Shown: in pieces, positions 17,831 to 26,533 of the stretch
Numbering within the stretch: position 1 is the first letter of the stretch
Layout: every line of letters starts with the position of its first letter
DNA from: Halanaerobium saccharolyticum subsp. saccharolyticum DSM 6643
GTDB lineage: Bacteria > Bacillota > Halanaerobiia > Halanaerobiales > Halanaerobiaceae
Direction: 5' to 3'
DNA: 64,000 bases
NCBI RefSeq assembly: GCF_000350165.1
Contig: NZ_CAUI01000005.1
Span: 310,001-374,000 of the forward strand
Notes under the pieces: generated by a model
What the model was told of the DNA's origin: nothing
The model's database searches: none
Seen by the model: the letters and a program-made list of their open reading frames with translations, nothing else
Translations under genes and position numbers: made by a program

Positions 17831-18594
17831 CTTCATATTTAGAGCTAAAAAATATAGAAAAGAGTTATCCGGCTGAACAAGGAACAATAAAAGTATTGAA
17901 AAATATCGAGCTTCAGATTAAAAAAAATGAATTTATTACTATTCTTGGTCCGTCTGGATGTGGTAAATCGACTCTGCTTAAAATTATAGCTGGTTTTTTG
18001 AAAGCAGAAAAGGGAAAAATTTTAAAAAAAGAAAAGGAAATAAAAAAAGCTAATTTGGATAGAGTTATGCTTTTTCAGGACTTTGAACAGCTTTTTCCCT
18101 GGCAGACAGTACTCAATAATATTATTTTTGCAGTCAAAGCAGCATCTCAAAACAAAAAGGAAAAACTTAATAAAAAAGAAATAGAAAGTAGGGCATTAAA
18201 CTATTTAAAAGAAGTTAAACTTGCTTCCTATCGTGATTATTATCCACATCAGCTTTCTGGAGGTATGAAACAAAGAGTTGCTCTGGCCAGGACTCTAGCA
18301 TCAGAATCAGAGATAATGCTGATGGATGAGCCATTTGGTAGTGTTGATAGTCAGACCAGGAGAGAACTCCAACATTTATTAAATGAAATCTGGCAGGAAG
18401 AAGAAAAAACAGTTATTTTTGTGACTCATGATATAAGAGAGGCTGTTTTTTTGGCTGACAAGATAGTATTAATGAAAAATGAACCTGGAGAAATAATAGC
18501 TGAGGTAGAAAATAATTTAAGTCGCCCCCGCAATAGAAATAGTTTAAAATTTAATCAGCTTTTTGAGCAGCTTCAGTATAAACTTGAGAATTAA
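17827..18594 (+). CDS. ABC transporter ATP-binding protein (NitT/TauT type)
   Basis: 255-residue ATPase with Walker A GPSGCGKST (near residue 43), signature LSGGMKQR, Walker B IMLMDEPFGSVD and switch THD. It energises the transporter made by the two preceding genes. Start choice: ATG at 17812 is in frame, but ATG at 17827 overlaps the permease stop in an ATGA coupling arrangement with GGGGTATG upstream, so it is preferred. The last 44 bases overlap the 3' end of the convergent glycosyltransferase gene on the minus strand. Confidence 0.9.
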   Translation: MTSYLELKNIEKSYPAEQGTIKVLKNIELQIKKNEFITILGPSGCGKSTLLKIIAGFLKAEKGKILKKEKEIKKANLDRVMLFQDFEQLFPWQTVLNNIIFAVKAASQNKKEKLNKKEIESRALNYLKEVKLASYRDYYPHQLSGGMKQRVALARTLASESEIMLMDEPFGSVDSQTRRELQHLLNEIWQEEEKTVIFVTHDIREAVFLADKIVLMKNEPGEIIAEVENNLSRPRNRNSLKFNQLFEQLQYKLEN

Positions 18595-20175
18595 CTTTAT
18601 AGATTTTGACTGTCCAGTCCTTTTTATCAATTTCTCTAACTATTCGGATTGCATAAGTCGAATTATTGAATGTTTTAACCAGTCTACTTTTATTTTCTAT
18701 AAATTTTTGCATCTCTGAATAATAAGGGTATAAGTTTCCATAAAGTATATTCCAGGTGGGTCTTGTTTGATAAATAAAATCCATTTCTTCTGGATAAATT
18801 ATATATTCAATTTTATTTTTAACTATATAATCTGAAAAAGAAAGATTGCTTTCTTCTAGGTAAGCAAGATTTCGATAGTCAAAAAGACTACCATCTTTAA
18901 AATAATAATCAGCATTTAAATTAGCAAGAACCCTGTCATCTTTATCTACAACCTCTGCTATTTGATTTAAATAATCATCATAATTATAATGACTGTCTTC
19001 AATTAAGGTAAAAGCTGTGTTTAAGCTTAAGCTAACTGTCAAGACTATAATCAAAACTGAATAAAATTTTATGTCTAAGTCTTTAATTAAATTTAAAAAT
19101 AGCAAATAAAAAATAGGGAAAATAAAAATAATTGATGTCTGATTATATCTACCAATTATAAAGTAACCGACATTTATTGCTATTAGACTTAATATTAAAT
19201 ATAAATTTAGTCTATCTTTTTTCAAAAATGTTTTTACTAGAGAAGCTAAAAAAGTAAAAGCAAAAAATATAAATTGTAATTTAATTGGTGGAATGTAATA
19301 AGTTCCGCTAATTCTATAAAATAATTTTTGATAGAAATACTTAAAGTTTTCTAATTTAGTTGTAAAAGAATTTAAAACACCTAATTCAGCCCCATAACTG
19401 CTGTAATTATTAATAAAGTTAGGATCAAATTTAAAGCTAAGATAAATGAATAAAAGTGCACAAACCCCTAAAGAAATCGCAAAAATGAAATAGCTTTTAA
19501 AAAAATTTTTTTATTAGAAAGTAAATAATAACTATATATAAAAATAAAGGGGAGAGCAATAATAAATGAATTAGGATGAAAACCGATTGCTGATCCCAAA
19601 ATTATTCCGAGAGTAATGTTCTCTTTAATTTTTGGGCTTGATTTTAAATTATAATTATTAATATTTTTATTTTTAAGATCAATAATCTTTTTTAAAAAAT
19701 AATAAAAAGCAGCTAAGAAGATAAAAACTAAAATAATTTCCTGACGTGCTAAGTGAGAGCTATAAATAAAATGAATATCAACTGCCAATATAAGTAGTGC
19801 TGACAAACTTAAAATTTTAGATTTAGTTATCAAAAATGAAATTTTATAAAAAATATAAAGAGATAAACTTCCAGTTAGTAGTGAAATTAATCTGAAAGCA
19901 AATATTTTATAGCCAAAAATTTTGATAAATATAATCTGGATTAGGTGAAAGAATATTTTTATGGCATGTGGATATCGGGGCAACAGATCAAAAAAACTTT
20001 CTGTACTTGCTAAATTACCAGTTAACATAATCTTTCTTGAAAGACCACTTAACCAGGCTTCATCTGAATGGATGAAAGGAAAAGTTGTTAGGAAAGAAAT
20101 GTTTATAATAAAAAAGATTAGAATTAAATGCCAAGCATTTATTTTTTTTAGTTTTTCTTTTAATAAAGTTAACAT
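18551..20175 (-). pseudogene. GT39/ArnT-like membrane glycosyltransferase split by a frameshift
   Basis: Joined across one frameshift, the gene encodes about 541 residues, the size of ArnT/PMT-type glycosyltransferases that use polyprenyl-linked sugars at the outer face of the membrane. The N-terminal half (20175 to about 19500) has the catalytic-loop motif FIHSDEAWLSGL after the first helix and many hydrophobic segments. It ends at a stop at 19468-19470. The frame continues one base back near the A7/T7 run at 19499-19512 (on the minus strand around T-TTA-AAA), with KSYFIFAISLGVCALLFIYL, and joins an open stretch to 18551. AGGGAG precedes the start. Either one base has been lost in the run, or slippage occurs, or it is a sequence error. 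Confidence 0.78.
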
Positions 20176-20393
20176 AATAAAACTCCCTAAAAAATATTTT
20201 TAGCTTACAATGATTATATCATAGGTGTTCTTAGCTTTTAAAATAAATGCTTGAAATAAATAAGAATAATTAATTTTCATTTGATAATTGAATATACTAT
20301 TAGCAAATGTTATAACTAAAAGGTCCTAATATGTTTTATAATATTAATAGAGATTGTTCCAATTTTAACAATATAAATATTGGAGGTGGAAAA

Positions 20394-21314
20394 ATGAAAA
20401 AGACTGCAAAAATATTGTTTCTTCTATTAGTTTTTGCGATTGTTCTTACAGGCTGTGAAGCAGATATTTCTGTGCCCGGTGAAGTGGGACAGGATATAAT
20501 TACAGCAGATGAAGCTTTAAAGGTAATGGAGGAAGAAGAGGTAGTTGTGGTTGATGCTCAAAAATCTGGTGATTTTGAAGATCAGCATTTAGATGGTGCA
20601 GTAAATATTGCTAGAAATGATATCACCACTTTTGGACCCTATCCTAATATGTTGGCAGATGCTTCTAAAATTGAATCTTCCTTAGGAGATAATGGTATAA
20701 CTAATCAGTCAAAAGTACTAATATATGATAATAATAATAACATGGATGCAGCACGACTATGGTGGACAATGCTGGTTTATGGTCATAGTACTGATAATAT
20801 GAAGGTGATAAGCGGTGGTTTAAATGCTTTAGAAGAAGCTGGTGCTACTTTTACTTCGGGTGAGTATGAAGTTGAGGCTCTAGAATATAAAGCAGACGAA
20901 AAAAATGAAGATTTAATTGCTACTAAAGATGAAATACTTGCTCAGGTTAATAATCCTAGTGATGATGTCGCAATTCTAGATGTTAGAACTGCAGACGAAG
21001 TTAGTGAAGGAATTATTCCGGGAGCTATTCATATTAATTATGTAGATAATAATAAGGATAATGGAGAATTTTATCCACCAAGTTATATTCAAAGATATTA
21101 TCCTGATAATGATATTACACCAGATAAAGAGGTTATTATGTACTGTCAAACTTCAATTAGAGCTGCACAGAGTTATATAGCTTTACATAATGCTGGCTAT
21201 AGAGACTTAAAGCTTTATGATGGGGCTTGGATTGAATGGTCATCAGACAGTTCTACACCAAAAGCAATGCCAACTGGTGCACCTGCAGAACCAAGTGCTC
21301 AGGATGGTTCCTAA
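20394..21314 (+). CDS. Rhodanese-type thiosulfate sulfurtransferase lipoprotein
   Basis: 306-residue exported sulfurtransferase. The signal peptide ends in the lipobox VLTGC (Cys21), so it is lipid-anchored outside the membrane. Two rhodanese domains follow in tandem: the first (about residues 35-165) lacks the catalytic Cys, with an Asn-rich DNNNNMDAARLWW loop in its place. The second has the active loop MYCQTSIRAAQSY. This inactive-active arrangement is normal for TST/SseA enzymes, which move sulfane sulfur from thiosulfate to an acceptor. A more distal ATG at 20331 lacks a binding site, whereas GGAGGTG lies 5-7 bases before 20394. A second double rhodanese follows. Confidence 0.88.
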   Translation: MKKTAKILFLLLVFAIVLTGCEADISVPGEVGQDIITADEALKVMEEEEVVVVDAQKSGDFEDQHLDGAVNIARNDITTFGPYPNMLADASKIESSLGDNGITNQSKVLIYDNNNNMDAARLWWTMLVYGHSTDNMKVISGGLNALEEAGATFTSGEYEVEALEYKADEKNEDLIATKDEILAQVNNPSDDVAILDVRTADEVSEGIIPGAIHINYVDNNKDNGEFYPPSYIQRYYPDNDITPDKEVIMYCQTSIRAAQSYIALHNAGYRDLKLYDGAWIEWSSDSSTPKAMPTGAPAEPSAQDGS

Positions 21315-21344
21315 AAAAATTTAGTATTATTAAATGTTAATAGT

Positions 21345-21380
21345 AAAAGTTCTTGGCCTGGAGTTGAGAGCTTTTATTTA
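21345..21380 (+). terminator. Weak terminator between the rhodanese genes
   Basis: AAAAGTTCT (21345-21353) pairs with AGAGCTTTT (21367-21375) with one G-U pair; the trailing T run is short. Confidence 0.4.
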
Positions 21381-21468
21381 GTCAAGTTTGTGAAATATAT
21401 TTTAATAAATTTCATTTTTGCAATTTAGTTCAGATTAATTATTTATCAAAAAATTAGGAGGAATATGA

Positions 21469-22371
21469 ATGAGAAAAAGAAGAATTTTATTATCAATGGC
21501 ACTAGTGGTTATGGCACTGCTTGTAGTTTCAACATCAGCCTTTGCAGTATCCGATGCAGTAGAAGATGCAGTAAATGATTATTTTGCAAACCTTCCAGAA
21601 GATAACGCTATGATTGGGGAAGAAGCTTTTGTGGAAAAATTAAAAGCTGGAGAAGATTTATTTGTTCTCGATATCAGACAGCCTGATGTTTATAATGAAG
21701 GCCATGTTAAAGGTGCAATTAATTTACCTTGGGGCCCAGATGCAATTGCTGATAACTTAGATAAGTTACCTGCAGATAAAACTATTTATGTTTATTGTTA
21801 TACAGGTCAGACAGCTAATCAGACTGTAGGTCTTTTAAACTTTGCTGGTTTCGAAACTAAATCAGTTAGATTTGGTTGGAATTTAGGAATTTCAAAGGTA
21901 GAAGGTTATGAGAATGTAGTTGAAACTTCCAGTAATCAGTTAGGTGAAGTTACAGATTATGAAATTAATCCAGAAATTAAAACTGCAGTAGTAGATTATT
22001 TTAAAGGTCTTGCAGATGTTAGTGATTCAATGTATAAAAACTATAAGATTTCTGAAGATATGCTAAAAATGGCTTTAGATTCTGATGCGGATATGATGGT
22101 TGTTTCAATTAGACAGGCAAGTGCTTATGCCGAAGGTCATATTGAAGGTGCAGTAAATATTCCTTGGGGTGCTGGAATGGAACAATATTTCGGTCAGCTT
22201 CCACAGGATAAGAAGCTAGTGATCTACTGTTATACAGGTCAAACAGCTGGTCAAACAGTAGCTGGACTAAGAATGTTAGGTTATGATGCTGTATCACTTA
22301 ATGGTGGTATGGGTACTCCTATGAATGAACCTTATGGTTGGTCAAATAAAGGTTATGAAGTAGTTCAGTAA
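21469..22371 (+). CDS. Exported tandem rhodanese protein with two active-site cysteines
   Basis: 300-residue protein with a cleavable signal peptide (AxA-type, SAFA near residue 26) and no lipobox. Both rhodanese domains carry the same catalytic loop, YCYTGQT, with Cys110 and Cys254, unlike classical double rhodaneses in which only one domain is active. The domains are alike (LDIRQPDVYNEGHVKGAINLPWG versus SIRQASAYAEGHIEGAVNIPWG), so an internal duplication is likely. It would act in the extracytoplasmic space on thiosulfate or polysulfide. AGGAGGAATATGA precedes the start. It ends in a strong terminator. Confidence 0.87.
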   Translation: MRKRRILLSMALVVMALLVVSTSAFAVSDAVEDAVNDYFANLPEDNAMIGEEAFVEKLKAGEDLFVLDIRQPDVYNEGHVKGAINLPWGPDAIADNLDKLPADKTIYVYCYTGQTANQTVGLLNFAGFETKSVRFGWNLGISKVEGYENVVETSSNQLGEVTDYEINPEIKTAVVDYFKGLADVSDSMYKNYKISEDMLKMALDSDADMMVVSIRQASAYAEGHIEGAVNIPWGAGMEQYFGQLPQDKKLVIYCYTGQTAGQTVAGLRMLGYDAVSLNGGMGTPMNEPYGWSNKGYEVVQ

Positions 22372-22400
22372 GCAGATACGCAAAAATATACCAGACATAC

Positions 22401-22440
22401 AAAAATAGAAAGGGCCTTTTTGGGTTCTTTCTATTTTTAT
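22401..22440 (+). terminator. Terminator after the second rhodanese
   Basis: Perfect 12-bp arms AAAAATAGAAAG (22401-22412) and CTTTCTATTTTT (22427-22438) with a 14-base loop and a trailing T-rich tail. Confidence 0.8.
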
Positions 22441-22473
22441 TTTAAGTATTTATTAAAAATTTTTAATAATAGC

Positions 22474-22502
22474 TTGACAAAATGTTGAAATAGTTTTAAA
22501 AT
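22474..22502 (+). promoter_or_regulatory. Sigma-A promoter of the threonine-degradation operon
   Basis: TTGACA (22474-22479), 17 bases, TAAAAT (22497-22502). The predicted start near 22509 gives a leader of about 280 bases before the symporter gene. Confidence 0.72.
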
Positions 22503-22550
22503 ATAAATGAGGATATTTTCTTAAATCTTAATATTAAAACTAATAATAAA

Positions 22551-22690
22551 TTTTTGCGGTAATAATTATTGCAAAAATATAAGCTATATAAGGTCGGGAA
22601 AAGCTGATTTATCAAAAATTAATAAAAGGAGGTTTGGGAGTAATTATAATTACATAAGTCTATCATAAAACTAAATGATAAGAATCAGCT
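22551..22690 (+). other. Structured leader of the symporter operon
   Basis: The leader contains a near-perfect hairpin at 22551-22577 (outer arms TTTTTGC and GCAAAAA, two G-U pairs). A longer-range helix follows: AGCTGATTTATC at 22602-22613 pairs with GATA and AATCAGCT at 22677-22690, with a 2-base bulge. The helix encloses an AAAAGGAGGT ribosome-binding-like sequence at 22625-22633 that is not followed by a usable start codon. It matches no riboswitch class that I recognise. Confidence 0.4.
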
Positions 22691-22729
22691 GATTAATGAA
22701 ATGATCAAATGATTAGTGAAATTATCAAA
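22690..22729 (+). repeat. 20-bp tandem repeat before the symporter gene
   Basis: Two adjacent copies, TGATTAATGAAATGATCAAA (22690-22709) and TGATTAGTGAAATTATCAAA (22710-22729), agree at 18 of 20 positions. Each contains TGAT and ATCA in inverted orientation, as expected for a dimeric regulator. The spacing of two helical turns and the position 60-100 bases before the ATG suggest an operator, perhaps for the YheO-type regulator encoded in the same operon. Confidence 0.5.
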
Positions 22730-22790
22730 TCTATTACTTATTAAAACTTCACAAAAATTAAAAAACAAAGAATTTAGGGAGTGTTATTAA

Positions 22791-23978
22791 ATGTTAAAAA
22801 AAATAGGATTAGTTCCAAGGCTATTATTAGGTATTATTTCTGGTATTATAATTGGAATGTTTTTTCCTGAGACAGTTTCCAGATTACTTTATACATTCAC
22901 ACATATTTTTGGGGAATTTTTAAATTACATAGTTCCATTTGTAATTTTAGCTTTTATTATTCCTGGAATTGCAGAACTTGGTAATAAAGCGGGTCGACTT
23001 TTAGGTTCAACTGTTTTAATAGCGTATTGTTCTACAGTTGCCGCAGGAACAGCTGCTTATTTAATCGGTAGTAGAATTGTACCTGCTATTGTAAAGAGTG
23101 CTAATGTAGCAAATCCAGAAGAAGGTGGTTTAGAACCATTTTTAACTCTTGAAATACCTGCACTGCTTGGAGTTATGACAGCTCTTGTAACTGCTTTTGT
23201 AATTGGTATGGGAATTAATCATATTAGACATAATGGAGATCATCAGAATCTGTATGGATTTATGACAGAGTTTAGAGATATTATTGTTCTTGTTATTGAA
23301 AATGTCATTATTCCATTCTTACCATTCCATATTGCTGGTGTTTTTGCTAACATGGCTTATTCTGGTACTGCATTTGAAACATTAAATGTTTTCGGAAAGG
23401 TATTTGCTTTAATCATTGCTATGCATCTTGGTTACTTAGTAATTCTTTATACTATTGCTGGTAGTGCTTCCGGTAAAAATCCATTTAAGAGTCTTAAAAA
23501 CATGATTCCTGCTTATACAACTGCTATTGGTACAATGTCAAGTGCGGCAACAATTCCTGTAACACTAAAAAGTGCTAAAAAGAATAATATTACAGAAAAA
23601 ATTGCTGACTTTGTAATACCTTTATGTGCGACTGTACACCTTGCTGGTAGTACAATTACCTTAACAACCTGTGCTATTGCTGTTGTTCTGATTCAGGGTG
23701 GTACACCAACCTTTGCTTCATTTTTCCACTTTATCTTAATGCTTGGTGTAACAATGGTTGCAGCGCCAGGAGTTCCAGGTGGAGCAGTTATGGCAGCTTT
23801 AGGTTTATTAACATCTATCTTAGGTTTTGGAGAAGGTGCAACAGCTTTAATGATTGGACTTTATCTTGCACAAGATAGTTTTGGTACAGCTACTAACGTA
23901 ACAGGTGATGGAGCGATTGCTATTATAGTTGATGCAATTGGAAAGAAAACTGGATCTATTAAAGAAAAAGTAGCATAA
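22791..23978 (+). CDS. Dicarboxylate/amino acid:cation symporter (DAACS)
   Basis: 395-residue sodium-coupled symporter of the glutamate/dicarboxylate family. Family marks include the helical hairpin GTMSSAATIPVTLKSA near residues 245-260, the PGVPGG segment in the second half, and the ending NVTGDGAIAIIVDAI near 370-385. Its neighbours degrade threonine or serine, so the likely substrate is a hydroxy amino acid, as in SstT, rather than glutamate; this is inferred from context. GGGAGTG precedes the ATG. It is first in an operon of symporter, regulator, lyase and RidA, with a long leader upstream. Confidence 0.85.
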   Translation: MLKKIGLVPRLLLGIISGIIIGMFFPETVSRLLYTFTHIFGEFLNYIVPFVILAFIIPGIAELGNKAGRLLGSTVLIAYCSTVAAGTAAYLIGSRIVPAIVKSANVANPEEGGLEPFLTLEIPALLGVMTALVTAFVIGMGINHIRHNGDHQNLYGFMTEFRDIIVLVIENVIIPFLPFHIAGVFANMAYSGTAFETLNVFGKVFALIIAMHLGYLVILYTIAGSASGKNPFKSLKNMIPAYTTAIGTMSSAATIPVTLKSAKKNNITEKIADFVIPLCATVHLAGSTITLTTCAIAVVLIQGGTPTFASFFHFILMLGVTMVAAPGVPGGAVMAALGLLTSILGFGEGATALMIGLYLAQDSFGTATNVTGDGAIAIIVDAIGKKTGSIKEKVA

Positions 23979-24002
23979 TAAAAAATGGGGGCCAGCCAGT
24001 TA

Positions 24003-24683
24003 ATGAGAATTTCGGTAGATGAAAAGCGAGAAGTCCATCCTTATCTTGATAATATGAAATCAGTTGCTGAAGGTATATTTCAGTTCTTGGGCAAAGAAGC
24101 AGAAGTAGTGTTACATGATTTAAGTAAACCAGAAGAGTCCATAATCTTTATTGCAGGTGAGCTAACAGATAGAGAAATTGGTGGTCCAATTACTGATGTA
24201 GGTTTAAAAAGATTAAGAGATGAAAATGATCCTGATGATGTTTTAAATTACAAAAACGAGTTAGAAGATGGAAGAATCTTAAAATCTTCTACAATGTTTG
24301 TAACAGATGATAATGGTCAGGTATTAGGTTGTCTCTGTGTAAATTATAATATTACTGATCTTTATATGGTCGAAAATACTATTAAAAATTTCTGTGCTCT
24401 TGATAATCAAAAGAAAAAGAGTACTAACGATACAGATACTCAACATGAAATTTTTGCTGACGATATAAATGATGTAATGGAAAAAATGATTAGTAATGCT
24501 ATCAAAGATGTAGAAAAACCAATTCCCTATATGGAAAAGAATGATAAAATAAAGGTTATTGAATACTTAGATAAGAAGGGAGCATTTATGATTAAAGGTG
24601 CTGTTGATCATACTGCAGAGAAGTTAAATGTTTCCCGCTATACTATTTATAATTATCTTAAAGAAGTGGATAATAATAAATAA
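24003..24683 (+). CDS. YheO/DauR-type PAS-HTH transcriptional regulator
   Basis: About 226-residue regulator. The N-terminal YheO-like PAS domain (HPYLDNMKSVAEGIFQFLG, VVLHDLSKPEESIIFIAG and GRILKSSTMFVTDDNGQVLGCLCVNYNITD) is followed by a C-terminal HTH (GAFMIKGAVDHTAEKLNVSRYTIYNYL). Related regulators control D-amino-acid or aldarate catabolism; here the neighbours suggest threonine or serine catabolism. An in-frame ATG at 23985 is possible but lacks a binding site, while GGGGG lies 11 bases before 24003, so both starts remain open. The gene begins 24 bases after the symporter stop. Confidence 0.8.
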   Translation: MRISVDEKREVHPYLDNMKSVAEGIFQFLGKEAEVVLHDLSKPEESIIFIAGELTDREIGGPITDVGLKRLRDENDPDDVLNYKNELEDGRILKSSTMFVTDDNGQVLGCLCVNYNITDLYMVENTIKNFCALDNQKKKSTNDTDTQHEIFADDINDVMEKMISNAIKDVEKPIPYMEKNDKIKVIEYLDKKGAFMIKGAVDHTAEKLNVSRYTIYNYLKEVDNNK

Positions 24684-24766
24684 TATAAAAAATAATCTTA
24701 ATTTATAGGGAAAGGCTTCAACCATAAAAAATGACAATTTCATGTTAATTATTAAGGAGGAAAAGG

Positions 24767-25981
24767 ATGGCTGTTGTTAGTTTAGAAGATATAAAAACTG
24801 CTCGTGAAAAGTTAAAAGGTGTTGCTATAAAGACTGATTTAGATAAATCAAGAACATTCAGTAAAATGAGTGGGAATGAAGTTTATTTGAAGCTGGAAAA
24901 TTTACAGAGAACAGGTTCCTTTAAAATTCGTGGTGCCTATAATAAAATAAGTAATTTAACTGAAGCTGAAAAGAAAAATGGTGTAGTTGCTGCTTCAGCA
25001 GGAAACCATGCTCAAGGGGTTGCTTTAGCAGCAACCCAGATGGGTATCAAATCTACAATAGTTATGCCAGAAGGAGCACCAATTGGTAAGATAAATGCGA
25101 CTCAAGGTTATGGTGCTGATGTAATTTTAAGTGGTGAGAGCTATGATGAGGCTCATGCAGAAGAAGAAAGATTTGCTAAGGAAAATGGAGCGACAATTAT
25201 TCCTGCATTTAATGATCCAGATGTAATTGCGGGTCAGGGTACTATCGGTCTTGAAATTCTAGAAGATTTACCTGATGTAGATGTGGTAATTACTCCTATT
25301 GGAGGAGGAGGACTGCTTTCTGGTGTTGCAGTTGCTCTAAAAGAATCAAATCCTGATATAGAGGTTATAGGTGTTGAAGCTGCAAATGCTGCCTGTATGT
25401 CTGAATCTATGAAGCAGGGTTGTCTTGCTAATTTAGATAAAGTTGAGACAATAGCTGATGGAATTGCAGTTAAATGTCCTGGAGATATAACATATAAAAT
25501 AATCTCTGAATATGTTGATCACATAGTAACTGTTGAAGAAGAAGAAATTGCTCATGCTATATCATTACTTATGGAAAGAGCTAAACTTATTGTTGAAGGA
25601 GCTTCAGCAACAACTCTAGCAGCTGTATTAAATGATAAAATAAATATTCAAGGCAAAAAAATTGCAATTGTGTTAAGTGGAGGTAATATAGATTTAGATA
25701 TGATTTCCACAATTATTGATAGAGGTATGATTAAAGCAGGAAGACGGATTAGTTTTGAAACATCTCTATTTGATAAACCAGGAGCACTAAGAGACCTGCT
25801 ATCTGTTATTAGTGAAACTGGAGCAAATGTAATTTCAGTTACTCATGATAGACTTACACCAGAAATTTCTATAAAACATGCACAAGTTCAGGTAAGTTTA
25901 GAAACTAAAAATTCAGAGCATGTTAAAGAAATAATAAAAACTCTAGAAAACCATGATTATGAAATTAAAGGTTTAAAATAA
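24767..25981 (+). CDS. ilvA: Threonine ammonia-lyase with ACT domain
   Basis: 404-residue PLP enzyme that deaminates threonine (and serine) to 2-oxobutanoate (and pyruvate) plus ammonia. The PLP lysine is Lys53 in TGSFKIRGAYNK; GGGGLLSG binds the phosphate, and SGGN follows. The C-terminal 70 residues form one ACT domain (FETSLFDKPGALRDLLSVISETGANV). The length matches the Firmicute 400-residue class, which includes both biosynthetic and catabolic enzymes. Linkage to an uptake symporter, RidA and a regulator suggests a catabolic role here. AAGGAGG lies upstream. Confidence 0.9.
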   Translation: MAVVSLEDIKTAREKLKGVAIKTDLDKSRTFSKMSGNEVYLKLENLQRTGSFKIRGAYNKISNLTEAEKKNGVVAASAGNHAQGVALAATQMGIKSTIVMPEGAPIGKINATQGYGADVILSGESYDEAHAEEERFAKENGATIIPAFNDPDVIAGQGTIGLEILEDLPDVDVVITPIGGGGLLSGVAVALKESNPDIEVIGVEAANAACMSESMKQGCLANLDKVETIADGIAVKCPGDITYKIISEYVDHIVTVEEEEIAHAISLLMERAKLIVEGASATTLAAVLNDKINIQGKKIAIVLSGGNIDLDMISTIIDRGMIKAGRRISFETSLFDKPGALRDLLSVISETGANVISVTHDRLTPEISIKHAQVQVSLETKNSEHVKEIIKTLENHDYEIKGLK

Positions 25982-26060
25982 ATTTTAGATTTAATTTAAT
26001 ATAATTAATTAAATCTAATTTGCTATTTCTAAAAAATAAAAATAATAGGAGGAATATAAA

Positions 26061-26441
26061 ATGGCAAAAGAAATTATTCATACAGATCAAGCACCAGCAG
26101 CAGTAGGTGCATATTCACAGGCGGTTAAGGCAGGTAATACAGTTTATTTATCTGGACAGATTGCTATCGATCCAGAAACTCAAGAAATTATAGATGGTGG
26201 AGTTGAGGAGCAGGCAAAGAGAGTTTTAAAAAATCTTAAAGCCGTTCTAGCAGCAGCAGATTGTACATTTAAAGATGTTGTTAAATCAGAGATTTTCCTT
26301 GATGACATCAATGATTTTTCTGCGGTAAATGATATTTATGCAGAATACTTTAAAGAAGAGCCACCAGCAAGAGCTTGTGTAGAAGTAGGCAGCTTACCAA
26401 AAGGTGTAGCAGTTGAAATTTCACTTGTTGCTGTAAAATAA
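26061..26441 (+). CDS. ridA: RidA family imine/enamine deaminase
   Basis: 126-residue trimeric Rid protein that hydrolyses the reactive 2-aminoacrylate and 2-aminocrotonate released by PLP lyases. It carries IHTDQAPAAVGAYSQAV at the N terminus, SGQIAIDPET, and the substrate-binding Arg in PPARACVEVG near residue 105. It directly follows threonine ammonia-lyase, the enzyme whose by-product it detoxifies, which supports the catabolic reading of the operon. AGGAGGAATATAAA precedes the ATG. The operon ends in a strong terminator. Confidence 0.93.
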   Translation: MAKEIIHTDQAPAAVGAYSQAVKAGNTVYLSGQIAIDPETQEIIDGGVEEQAKRVLKNLKAVLAAADCTFKDVVKSEIFLDDINDFSAVNDIYAEYFKEEPPARACVEVGSLPKGVAVEISLVAVK

Positions 26442-26465
26442 AGTTTTAACTAAATAAGAACTTTA

Positions 26466-26500
26466 AAAACCCCCATGTCATTTTGATATGGGGGTTTTCT
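26466..26500. terminator. Bidirectional terminator after ridA and the ABC ATPase
   Basis: Arms AAAACCCCCAT (26466-26476) and ATGGGGGTTTT (26488-26498), perfect, with T-rich flanks on both sides. It serves the convergent ridA and sulfonate-type transporter operons. Confidence 0.88.
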
Positions 26501-26533
26501 CTATAAATTATTAAATTATATTTTAAATATCCT

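Noticed and set aside
22625-22660. AAAAGGAGGT followed by a very short frame, read as a threonine/isoleucine leader peptide
   Set aside because: The only start codon close by (TTG at 22634) is 1-2 bases after the binding site, and no ATG or GTG lies at a usable distance.
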